Below, piece after piece: positions 56,400 through 64,000 of a stretch of DNA of 64,000 nucleotides. The DNA lies in assembly GCF_050589645.1 (NCBI RefSeq), contig NZ_JBNGOQ010000004.1, forward strand, positions 636,479 through 700,478. Reading direction: 5' to 3'. Below the pieces are notes generated by a model that did no database searches, had not been told where the DNA came from, and worked only from the letters and a program-made list of their open reading frames with translations. Made by a program: the position numbers and the translations under genes. This stretch comes from JBNGOQ01 sp050589645. GTDB taxonomy: Bacteria > Bacteroidota > Bacteroidia > Flavobacteriales > Flavobacteriaceae. The number at the start of each line of letters is the position of its first letter. Position 1 is the first letter of the stretch.

Positions 56400-59300
56400 A
56401 TGAGATCAAAGTTAGCTTGGATGCTAACACCTTTGCTGGTGTTATGCATGAGTTTTTCCTACGGACAGGAGAAAACAATTTCAGGTAATGTGACAGACCA
56501 AAACGGTCTGCCGTTGCCTGGCGTATCCATAGTAGTTGTTGGAACTACTTCAGGAGCGCAAACGGATTTTGATGGTAACTACACCATTACGGCCAATGTC
56601 GGCCAAGTACTTCGCTTCAGTTATATTGGACAGACGACAGAGCAACGCACCGTTGGTGCTTCCGATGTCATCAATGTACAGATGCTGGAAGATGCGGAGG
56701 CCTTGGAAGAAGTGGTCGTTGTAGGTTATGGTAACCAAGAGGAGAAAAAGATTATCCAGAACATCGGTATCGTAAAAGAGGAGGCCATTGAGAACCTCCA
56801 GGTGGTATCCGCCGATCAGCTCCTACAGGGGCAGAGCGCCGGTACACAGATCGTGAACGCCTCGGGTGTTCTCGGTTCTGCCGCCGTTATACGTGTACGG
56901 GGCGTAAACTCGATCAACTCGGGCAGCCAGCCCCTTATCGTGATCGACGGGGTGCCCATCACCGATACCGCGGGCAACACGCTCAACCGTGGGGGGAACA
57001 CCGGGATCAACCCGCTCTCCTACGTGAACCCGAACGATATCCAGTCGCTCACCGTACTTAAGGATGCCGGTGCGACCTCGATCTACGGGTCCAGGGGCGC
57101 CAACGGGGTAATCCTGATCACCACCAAGAAGGGTAGGAGAAACCAGAAGACGACCCTTACCTTTGACGTGAGCACGCAATATTCGCAGTCCACCGACGTT
57201 CCGGACATCCTGACCGCGGACGAGTTCCGACAGTTCAAGTCGGAAGTGGCCACCATACAGAACGGCGGCACCACGGTAACACCGGAGGACCTCAACCTTG
57301 GCGCCATTGGTTCCGGGGGGACGGACTGGCTCGGCGGGGTACAGCGCACCGGGGTATCCCAGAACTACAACCTCGGAATACGGGGCGGTGGCGAGAAGAC
57401 CAGCTTCTTCTTTGGTATGGACTACCAGGACACGCAAGGGTTCATCATAGGCAACGACCAGCAAAGGGCCGGTGCCAGGATCAACATCGACACCCAGGTC
57501 ACCGACTGGCTCAAGGCCGGGATGAACCTAGGGATCACCAACAACCGCCTCAACAGGGTGGGCGTGGAGAACAACATCAACGCACCCTTCACAACGGCCT
57601 TCCTTCAGAGCCCGGTAGTACCGGCCTTTGATGACGAGGGCAACTTTGTGCAGTCGGGCTCCTTTATCCCGAACATCTTTGCACGGGTGGCCCTGAACAC
57701 GGACGAACTGAAGACCTTCCGTGTGATTGGGAACGCCTTTACCGAGGTGAGCCCCCTACCGGGACTGACCTGGCGATCGGAGTTCGGTATCGACAAGCTG
57801 CACCTTGAGGAGTTTGTTAGGGCTGCTGAGTTTAACTCTCCCGGGGGATCGGCCCAACAGATCTTCGTAAACGAGGACCGTTGGCTGACCAACCAGACCT
57901 TGAACTATACCGATACCTTTGCGGAGGACCATAGCCTTACCGTACTGCTGGGTCTCAACTACGAGGAAACCTTGCGTACCAGATCTAATGTGTCAGGTAC
58001 GGGCTTCCTAACAGATGGACTTCGTAACCTACAATCGGCCTCAACGGCAACCGTACTGAACGGGGACCGTTTCCCGAGCCGGTTGTTCGGACTCTTCTCC
58101 AGGGTCTCCTATGACTACAAGGGCAAGTACCTAGTGGAGGGCTCGGTAAGACGTGACGGATCGTCACGTTTCGGGGCCAACAACCGCTTCGGGTATTTCT
58201 GGTCCGCTGCCGCAGGATGGGTAATCTCTGAGGAATCCTTTATCCAGGACATCGACTTTATCGATTTTCTATCATTACGTGCCAGTTTGGGTACCGTGGG
58301 GAACGACAGATTGGGAACTTTCCCTTCTTTGGGACTTTTTGCTGCCGGAGCTATTGCGGACAATAATGGAGATTCCGGATTAATTCCAGATCAGCCAGAG
58401 AATCCTGACCTCAAATGGGAGGAGAGTGAAACACTTGACATCGGTATCAAATCGACCTTTTTGAACGGGCGAATCAATTTCAACGCCTCCTATTTCAAGA
58501 AGACCACCACTGACCTTTTGTTGGATCAAGTATTACCTCCTCAGACCGGTTTTGCCAATATAAGCAGGAACATTGGCGAGATGGAGAACAAAGGCTGGGA
58601 GTTCGAGCTGAGCACGGTGAACGTACGCTCCGAGAACTTCGAGTGGAGGACCAATTTCAACCTGACCACAATCGATAATCAGGTCATCCGTTTGAACGAG
58701 GATGCCGCTGTCGATGCGCAGGGCAGGAGGATCATCGACGGGGCCGTACAAAGGGCCATCGAAGGGGAGCCATTGAACAATTTCTTCCTGATCCGTTACG
58801 TGGGCATCAACTCCCAGACCGGGGACGCCGAGTGGCTCGATGTTGATGGCAACATCACCACCGCTCCGGGTTCTACGGACCGTGTGGTCACGGGAAGCCC
58901 GCTTCCCGATTTCTCAGGGGGTATGACCAATACCTTCAAGTACAGGGACTTTGACCTGTCCGTACTGATGAACTACTCCTACGGGAACGATGTGGTCATA
59001 GACGGCCTTCGTTTTGCCGATGGCAACGACGCGATCGGGGGCATTGTAAACATCAGGAGGCAGAACCTGAACATCTGGAGGCAGCCGGGCGACAACGCCT
59101 TTTTGCCCAGCCCTACGAGCTCTACCTTTAACGCCTTTAACCAACGTTCTACCCAACAGCAGTTGGACGCCTCTTACCTGAGGATCAAGAACATCACCCT
59201 GGGGTACAACCTTCCGGAGAAGGCCCTTGAACGTTTGGGCGGCTTTATCTCGGCACTGCGGTTGTACGCCACGGCCACCAACCTGTTTACCCTCAAAAAG

Positions 59301-59423
59301 GATGAATTGGATGGAATCGATCCCGAGGTGACCGATGATATCGATCCCCTGTTCCAGGGCGAGTCGTTCTTTACCGCGCCACAGGCCAAGTCGTATTCGT
59401 TCGGAGCCCGTTTAACATTTTAA
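56400..59423 (+). CDS. SusC/RagA family TonB-linked outer-membrane protein
   Basis: 1007 residues. Signal peptide 1-22 (MSFSYGQ), carboxypeptidase-D-like domain (about 25-105; ISGNVTDQNGLPLPGVSI), plug domain (about 110-235; EEVVVVGYG, LQGQSAGTQI, and LIVIDGVPI), then the beta-barrel ending SFGARLTF. It imports oligosaccharides or peptides with the SusD-like lipoprotein encoded 16 bases later. Base composition is patchy: about 56820-57780 and 58560-59200 are visibly GC-rich, while 58200-58560 is AT-richer. No glycoside hydrolase or peptidase gene adjoins the pair, so the substrate is open. Confidence 0.96.
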   Translation: MRSKLAWMLTPLLVLCMSFSYGQEKTISGNVTDQNGLPLPGVSIVVVGTTSGAQTDFDGNYTITANVGQVLRFSYIGQTTEQRTVGASDVINVQMLEDAEALEEVVVVGYGNQEEKKIIQNIGIVKEEAIENLQVVSADQLLQGQSAGTQIVNASGVLGSAAVIRVRGVNSINSGSQPLIVIDGVPITDTAGNTLNRGGNTGINPLSYVNPNDIQSLTVLKDAGATSIYGSRGANGVILITTKKGRRNQKTTLTFDVSTQYSQSTDVPDILTADEFRQFKSEVATIQNGGTTVTPEDLNLGAIGSGGTDWLGGVQRTGVSQNYNLGIRGGGEKTSFFFGMDYQDTQGFIIGNDQQRAGARINIDTQVTDWLKAGMNLGITNNRLNRVGVENNINAPFTTAFLQSPVVPAFDDEGNFVQSGSFIPNIFARVALNTDELKTFRVIGNAFTEVSPLPGLTWRSEFGIDKLHLEEFVRAAEFNSPGGSAQQIFVNEDRWLTNQTLNYTDTFAEDHSLTVLLGLNYEETLRTRSNVSGTGFLTDGLRNLQSASTATVLNGDRFPSRLFGLFSRVSYDYKGKYLVEGSVRRDGSSRFGANNRFGYFWSAAAGWVISEESFIQDIDFIDFLSLRASLGTVGNDRLGTFPSLGLFAAGAIADNNGDSGLIPDQPENPDLKWEESETLDIGIKSTFLNGRINFNASYFKKTTTDLLLDQVLPPQTGFANISRNIGEMENKGWEFELSTVNVRSENFEWRTNFNLTTIDNQVIRLNEDAAVDAQGRRIIDGAVQRAIEGEPLNNFFLIRYVGINSQTGDAEWLDVDGNITTAPGSTDRVVTGSPLPDFSGGMTNTFKYRDFDLSVLMNYSYGNDVVIDGLRFADGNDAIGGIVNIRRQNLNIWRQPGDNAFLPSPTSSTFNAFNQRSTQQQLDASYLRIKNITLGYNLPEKALERLGGFISALRLYATATNLFTLKKDELDGIDPEVTDDIDPLFQGESFFTAPQAKSYSFGARLTF

Positions 59424-59439
59424 ATAAAAAAATATAGCA

Positions 59440-60852
59440 ATGAAAACATATAAAACAATAGCAATGCTCTTCGGCCTTCTCATGATCCTATCGTGCGAGA
59501 GCCAATTAAATGTGGTCCCTGAAGACGACGTGGCATCCAGTACAGTATTTACCAGTGCTGCCACAATCAGTGGTCTAGTAACAGGGATCTACAGTAAGAA
59601 CCAGAGCGGGGATTTGAACGGAAACCCGCAGCTGATGTCGGACTTTATGGCCGATAATGTAGCTTTTGTGGGAAGTTTCCCTTCTTTACAGGAAATCGAC
59701 CAGTTCGAGACCCTGGCCACCAATGCATCCATCGACAACATCTGGTTGGATGCTAATGAGTTGATTGCAGCGGCAAATAATGTCATTGTAAACCTACCTC
59801 AGATAGATGTGAACGAGGTAACGGATCTTAATGCGGCAGACGTAACCCGCTTTGTAGGAGAGGCCAAGTTCCTAAGGGCAGTGACCAATTTCCAATTGGT
59901 GAACCTCTTTGCACAGCCCTTCCAGATCAGTGGGGGAACCAATCTTGGAATACCCATCGTGACCGAGTTTTTCACCGGAGATATTGCACCCTTCCAATTG
60001 GAGCGTTCCACGGTGAACGAGGTGCACGCTTTTATAGAGCAGGACCTTTTGGACGCCATTGCGGCGCTTCCCGAGGACAACGGCACTAGGGCAGAGGCCG
60101 GTGCGGCACGTGCGCTTTTGTCCAGGTTGTACCTCTACAGGGAGGACTGGGCAAGGGCGGCCGATTTCGCCAACCAGGTGATCAGCTCGGGGAACTATGC
60201 CCTGGCGGGCGATTTTGATTTCTACGACGATAATCCGGGATCTTCGGAGAATATCTTTGTGGCAATCAACACAGCTACTGATGGTCCACAGGAAGCTGCC
60301 GGTTCTGATGAGGTATACGTGAACTTCTACAATCCTTCTCCTGGCGGACGTGGCGATGCGCCCTTTAGCCAGGACCTGATCGATACCTTTGCGGCCGATC
60401 CAGGGGACAGAAGGTTCGACGAGCTTTCTCAAGCGGCTTTGGACGCTCAGAACAACGATACCTTCTTTACCACCAAGTACCCGGATGTGGTGAACAATGC
60501 CTCCGATGGGATGGTGCTGCGTATCGCGGAGATGTACCTGAACAGGGCCGAGGCCAATTTTAGGGCGGGTACCTCAGTAGGGGCCACTCCCTTGGCGGAT
60601 GTCAATACCATACGCGCCAGGGCCGGCCTTGCCGCGCTTGGCGCTGTAGATCTTGATGCGATTCTCTTGGAACGAAGGAAGGAATTCTGTTTCGAGGGCC
60701 ACCGTAGGATGGACCTCTTGAGGAACAACCTGAACCTGCGCCCAGGTGGCGGAGCGGTGTCTGCACCTGGTGCGGACAAGGTGATCTTCCCCATCGTGGA
60801 CGATGAGATTACCAACAACCCGAACATCACACAGAACCCCGGAAACTTTTAA
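59440..60852 (+). CDS. SusD/RagB family nutrient-binding lipoprotein
   Basis: 470 residues. Lipobox ILSCES (Cys about 19), then an N-terminal SusD region with TPR-like helices (about 85-250; FLRAVTNFQLVNLFAQPF) and the C-terminal RagB domain (MVLRIAEMYLNRAEANFRAG; ILLERRKEFCFEGHRRMDLL). It lies on the cell surface and forms the lid of the SusC transporter. Followed by a strong hairpin terminator. Confidence 0.95.
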   Translation: MKTYKTIAMLFGLLMILSCESQLNVVPEDDVASSTVFTSAATISGLVTGIYSKNQSGDLNGNPQLMSDFMADNVAFVGSFPSLQEIDQFETLATNASIDNIWLDANELIAAANNVIVNLPQIDVNEVTDLNAADVTRFVGEAKFLRAVTNFQLVNLFAQPFQISGGTNLGIPIVTEFFTGDIAPFQLERSTVNEVHAFIEQDLLDAIAALPEDNGTRAEAGAARALLSRLYLYREDWARAADFANQVISSGNYALAGDFDFYDDNPGSSENIFVAINTATDGPQEAAGSDEVYVNFYNPSPGGRGDAPFSQDLIDTFAADPGDRRFDELSQAALDAQNNDTFFTTKYPDVVNNASDGMVLRIAEMYLNRAEANFRAGTSVGATPLADVNTIRARAGLAALGAVDLDAILLERRKEFCFEGHRRMDLLRNNLNLRPGGGAVSAPGADKVIFPIVDDEITNNPNITQNPGNF

Positions 60853-60878
60853 TAGCATACGGGAACTGATATAGAAAT

Positions 60879-60910
60879 GGGACCACCAAGGCACGGTTTT
60901 TGGTGGTCCC
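60879..60910 (+). terminator. Terminator of the susCD operon
   Basis: GGGACCACCAA, 10-base loop, TTGGTGGTCCC: an 11-bp perfect stem, then tatatttt. It separates the pair from the next gene. Confidence 0.75.
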
Positions 60911-60938
60911 TATATTTTAACCCTAAACCGATCTAGAT

Positions 60939-61628
60939 ATGAAAAGAACGATCCTCCTTGCCCTGTGCCTTGCAGGCCTTTCGGCCCAGGGGCAGATACA
61001 GCGGCCCAACAACGAGACCTTCAACGAGCTCGCCTTCTTTGTGGGCACCAACAACCCGCTCTATAACAATGCCGAGGGCTCGCGCTACCTCCTGGAGGAG
61101 TTCGTGTCGGCCCGCATAAACGGTATGGAAAAGGTACAGCTGCTGCGCTTCAACGTGGTGGAGAACAGCATCGAGATCAAGAGGGAGAACGGCGAGGTCA
61201 TGGGACTGGACCGCTCCACCCCCTACCGCATAGCCCTGTTGGACGGCTCCGGCCGCTGGTTCGAGACCAGGCCCTATAGGGACGAGCGCGGAAAACTGCA
61301 GACCACCTTCTTCGAAAGGCTGCACCGCGGCGAGGGCTACACGCTCTATTTCAAGGAGAACATCAAGTTCGTGCCCAAGAAGCCCGCCAAGAGCAGCTAC
61401 GAACAGGACGTGCCCGCCAAGTTCAAGCGCGAGGGCGCCCGTTTCTACCTCCAGGGGCTGGGCCCCGAGGGCGAGGTGGTGGAACTGCCCCGCAAGCGGA
61501 AGAACCTGGTGCCCCTGTTCGGGGAACGGGCCGGGGAAATGGAAAAGCACATCAAAAAACAGAAACTGGACCCCTACAAAAGGGAGGACCTGGTAAAACT
61601 GCTCGATTTCTATTTCAAGGGAATATAA
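60939..61628 (+). CDS. GC-rich secreted protein, 229 aa
   Basis: Signal peptide (1-19, LSAQGQ). The rest is a charged mixed alpha/beta protein with several basic segments (LPRKRKNLVPL; KKQKLDPYKREDL). I do not recognise the family. Codons are strongly C/G-ending compared with neighbours, as in the GC-rich stretches of the SusC gene. It follows the susCD terminator and has no visible strong promoter, so it may be read at a low level through the terminator. Confidence 0.72.
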   Translation: MKRTILLALCLAGLSAQGQIQRPNNETFNELAFFVGTNNPLYNNAEGSRYLLEEFVSARINGMEKVQLLRFNVVENSIEIKRENGEVMGLDRSTPYRIALLDGSGRWFETRPYRDERGKLQTTFFERLHRGEGYTLYFKENIKFVPKKPAKSSYEQDVPAKFKREGARFYLQGLGPEGEVVELPRKRKNLVPLFGERAGEMEKHIKKQKLDPYKREDLVKLLDFYFKGI

Positions 61629-61723
61629 GGATTCCTTTAAATGAATGATTGATTTGATGAAGGCGATATCACGGGAACTGGGATGTTGCGAAAACTTTCA
61701 CATTTCATTACGAACAAAAAAAT

Positions 61724-61731
61724 TAACTTTG
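61724..61731 (+). promoter_or_regulatory. -7 box for the porin gene
   Basis: TAACTTTG, an exact TAnnTTTG match, 18 bases before ATG 61750. Confidence 0.4.
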
Positions 61732-61749
61732 CCCGAGTAAGTCGCTACA

Positions 61750-63735
61750 ATGAGATATTTATTCCCGGTACTTTTTATTTTTTTTGTTAACTCCCTTGCT
61801 GCCCAACAAGATTCCATACCCAATCGAGGAAAAACAGATTCAATAGCGCAAAAAAGGCAAAGTGTGCGAAAGCCATTGGCCCAAAAAAAGCCGGTCGATT
61901 CCCTGGATATTACGATCGAATTTTACAAAATTATTTCGCATCAAAGGGATACCACCTTTTTAGACACCACCCTGACCATCCAAAAGGAATACAAGTACAA
62001 CTATCTGAGAAAGGATGATTTTGAATTATTACCCTTTCCCAATGTGGGCCAACCCTATAACCGTCTTGGGGTAAATTTTGACCGTACCACCCTATATCCT
62101 GCCCTGGGTGCCAAGGCTAAACATTTTAATTATAGCGAGGTGGCCGATATGAGGTACTTCAATGTGGCGACCCCAATGACCGAACTTATGTTCAAGACCA
62201 CCTTTGAACAGGGTCAGTTACTGGATGCACTTCTTACTTTCAACACCTCTGAGCGTTTAAATTTTTCCATAGCCTATAAAGGATTCCGTTCTTTGGGAAA
62301 ATATCAGTTCAATCAGGCCCAGTCCGGAAATTTCAGGACCACTGCCAACTACCAAACAAGAAACCAACGATATTCCATTAGAGCCCATATTGCGGCACAG
62401 GATATCGAAAATGAAGAAAATGGGGGCATCCTCAACCGAGTAGACCAGTTTGAATCCGGGGATCCGGAATTTACCGATCGATCCAGAATAGACGTAAACC
62501 TTACCGATGTTGAAAATAGGTTGCTGGGAAAGCGGTATTTTTTTGAACACCGGTACAAATTGATCGATCGGGAGAAAGATTCAACCAGTAGAACTTCCTT
62601 GACCATTGGCCATCAGTTTTCTTATGAGACCAAATTTTATGAGTTTGGACAGACTTCCCAGAACGCGTTTTTTGGAGATGCCATTTTGGATGATTTAATG
62701 GACAGGGCCCGCTTAAAAACGGCCTACAATGAAGTGAGTGCTGAATTTTCCAATTCAACTTTGGGCAGGCTAACAGGATATGCGAGCCTTTACGATTACA
62801 GCTATTTTTTCAACAGCATTGTGATTACGGATCAGGGACAAATAGACAATCGGTTAAATGGTGAAGAAATTGTTGTAGGGGGGGATTATTCAAAAAAGAT
62901 TGGAGGCTTTAACGTAGACGGTGGGCTGCGCTATACCGTTTCAGGGGAGCTTACCAGCAGTCTTGTCAGTGCCAAAGCAGGATACCGTATCGATGACAAG
63001 AACCGCTTTGAGTTTGCACTGCATCTGTCTTCCCGAATGCCGGACTTTAATTTTTTGCTCTATCAGAGCGATTACCAAAACTACAATTGGCAGAACACGG
63101 CAACTTTTGAGGAACAGACCGTGAACAGCCTCCGATTTAGCCTGGAATCACAAGTATGGGGCAATCTGTCGGCCACGTATACCACTATGGACAACTATTC
63201 CTATTTTGCTTCCCAAGCTACCCAGGAACAAATAGACGCGGGCCAGGAAAATGCCTTTGTGAGACCGTTTCAAGAAAACAACAGCATAAATCATTTAAAA
63301 ATAAAATACAGCAAAGAGCTTAAATTGGGGAGTTTTGCCCTTGCCAATACATTCATGTACCAGAACGTTTCTCAAACGAATGAAGTACTGAACGTCCCTC
63401 AATTTGTAACCCGGAACACACTCTACTTTTCCAAGGATATCTTTAAGAAGGCCATGTATTTACAGACGGGCGTGACTTTTAAGTACTTTACCTCGTATAA
63501 TATGGATGCGTACAACCCGTTGCTTGGAGAATTCTATATACAGAACAACGAGGAATTTGGAGCCTTTCCCCTGCTTGACTTTTTTATCAATGCGAAGGTG
63601 AGGCAAACACGTATCTTCCTGAAAGCGGAACATTTCAACTCCTCTTTTACCGGCTATAATTTTTATTCGGCCCCCAATTACCCCTATCGCGATTTTGTAA
63701 TACGTTTTGGACTGGTCTGGAATTTCTTTTCTTAG
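61750..63735 (+). CDS. Putative porin (Porin_10 family)
   Basis: 661 residues. Signal peptide (1-18, FVNSLAAQ), a Ser/Pro/Lys linker, then many amphipathic strands ending in RFGLVWNFF with a terminal aromatic, typical of outer-membrane barrels. Matches the Bacteroidota Porin_10 type rather than OmpF-like trimers. It probably allows passive uptake. It is the last complete gene, 200 bases before the rRNA-type promoter. Confidence 0.85.
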   Translation: MRYLFPVLFIFFVNSLAAQQDSIPNRGKTDSIAQKRQSVRKPLAQKKPVDSLDITIEFYKIISHQRDTTFLDTTLTIQKEYKYNYLRKDDFELLPFPNVGQPYNRLGVNFDRTTLYPALGAKAKHFNYSEVADMRYFNVATPMTELMFKTTFEQGQLLDALLTFNTSERLNFSIAYKGFRSLGKYQFNQAQSGNFRTTANYQTRNQRYSIRAHIAAQDIENEENGGILNRVDQFESGDPEFTDRSRIDVNLTDVENRLLGKRYFFEHRYKLIDREKDSTSRTSLTIGHQFSYETKFYEFGQTSQNAFFGDAILDDLMDRARLKTAYNEVSAEFSNSTLGRLTGYASLYDYSYFFNSIVITDQGQIDNRLNGEEIVVGGDYSKKIGGFNVDGGLRYTVSGELTSSLVSAKAGYRIDDKNRFEFALHLSSRMPDFNFLLYQSDYQNYNWQNTATFEEQTVNSLRFSLESQVWGNLSATYTTMDNYSYFASQATQEQIDAGQENAFVRPFQENNSINHLKIKYSKELKLGSFALANTFMYQNVSQTNEVLNVPQFVTRNTLYFSKDIFKKAMYLQTGVTFKYFTSYNMDAYNPLLGEFYIQNNEEFGAFPLLDFFINAKVRQTRIFLKAEHFNSSFTGYNFYSAPNYPYRDFVIRFGLVWNFFS

Positions 63736-63913
63736 CATATTTTGATGGACTTGCGTGGGCCACTTGCGGTTTTGTACGTTTTTGTTGACGGAAAACAAAT
63801 GGACAAAGGGCTTTGTTGATCAGTTGTTAAAAATATTTTCGCTCTATGATATATTGATTATCAGAGCATTATCATTTTTTTTGACTTCCCTTGATTTTTT
63901 TTTGATTTAGGTA

Positions 63914-63944
63914 TTGTGTAAGCTAAAAAACGGTTATATATTTG
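63914..63944 (+). promoter_or_regulatory. Strong promoter, probably of an rRNA operon
   Basis: TTG (63914-63916), 20 bases, TATATTTG (63937-63944), preceded by runs of T/A that may act as an upstream element. The transcript would start with a small hairpin (CCCG-CTTT-CGGG) and continue into gttcattgaaatattgg and cgacagc, a leader of the kind found before 16S rRNA genes in flavobacteria. The 16S gene would begin past the window. Confidence 0.7.
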
Positions 63945-64000
63945 CACCCGCTTTCGGGCGGAGATTTAAGGTTAGTTCATTGAAATATTGGATCGACAGC

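Noticed and set aside
56823..57464. Minus-strand open frame in the SusC gene
   Set aside because: A by-product of GC-rich codons in the real gene on the other strand.
60933..61550. Minus-strand open frame antisense to the GC-rich secreted protein
   Set aside because: The plus strand has a proper signal peptide and charged globular sequence; the antisense product is Leu/Gly/His-rich low complexity.

Overview
The window looks like a chromosomal segment from a marine-type member of the Flavobacteriaceae (Bacteroidota). Support comes from SusC/SusD outer-membrane proteins, GSCFA, DUF4230, DUF5522 and Porin_10 family proteins, an E1 alpha-beta fusion dehydrogenase, a biopterin-dependent aromatic amino acid hydroxylase with a long C-terminal extension, promoter boxes of the Bacteroidota type (TTG, about 20 nt, TAnnTTTG) and few Shine-Dalgarno sites. 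The genus cannot be fixed from sequence reading alone.

Layout. 1-1.9 kb: the 5' part of a nucleoside hydrolase gene, an orphan AT-rich gene flanked by direct repeats, and an initiator tRNA-Met whose two ends are duplicated in nearby repeats. 1.9-8.7 kb: an alanine/sodium symporter, the ribosome-assembly GTPases Era and Der with an orphan PglD-like acetyltransferase between them, a repeat-rich 0.5 kb gap, and a coupled M23 peptidase/MerR pair. 8.8-13.8 kb: alaS and three conserved genes (DUF6090-like, GSCFA, DUF4230). 13.7-32.1 kb: a catabolic region. A phenylalanine hydroxylase diverges from a TetR regulator, followed by a phenylacetyl-CoA epoxidase/beta-oxidation cluster in the order paaE-A-B-C-D-G-H-I-J-Z-F-Y, then a 2-oxoacid dehydrogenase E2, a BCAT-type aminotransferase and an E1 alpha-beta fusion. 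Two PaaR-like palindromes (16195-16214 and 27663-27680) sit in front of paaE and of the E2 gene. No paaK (phenylacetate-CoA ligase) is present. The arrangement suggests that phenylalanine is transaminated to phenylpyruvate and oxidatively decarboxylated straight to phenylacetyl-CoA.

32.3-40.7 kb: small lipoproteins and membrane proteins, a PLP desulfhydrase/deaminase-like enzyme, a LysM glucosaminidase, hemL and a large secreted zinc metalloprotease. 41-42.6 kb: two adjacent genes for secreted acidic proteins built from a roughly 35-residue repeat around Y/H-LP-[EKM]-x-F-[DN], a family I do not recognise and the best candidate here for something undescribed. 42.7-56.2 kb: DASS transporter, PKD lipoprotein, lysS, a thioredoxin/TPR protein, a membrane-anchored LuxR regulator, a 51-residue YqaE/Pmp3 protein, lipB, an OmpA protein, a large lipoprotein and rnhB. 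56.4-63.7 kb: a SusC/SusD pair of patchy base composition, a GC-rich secreted protein and a Porin_10 protein. The last 100 bases carry a strong promoter and a leader resembling the start of an rRNA operon that would lie just outside the window.
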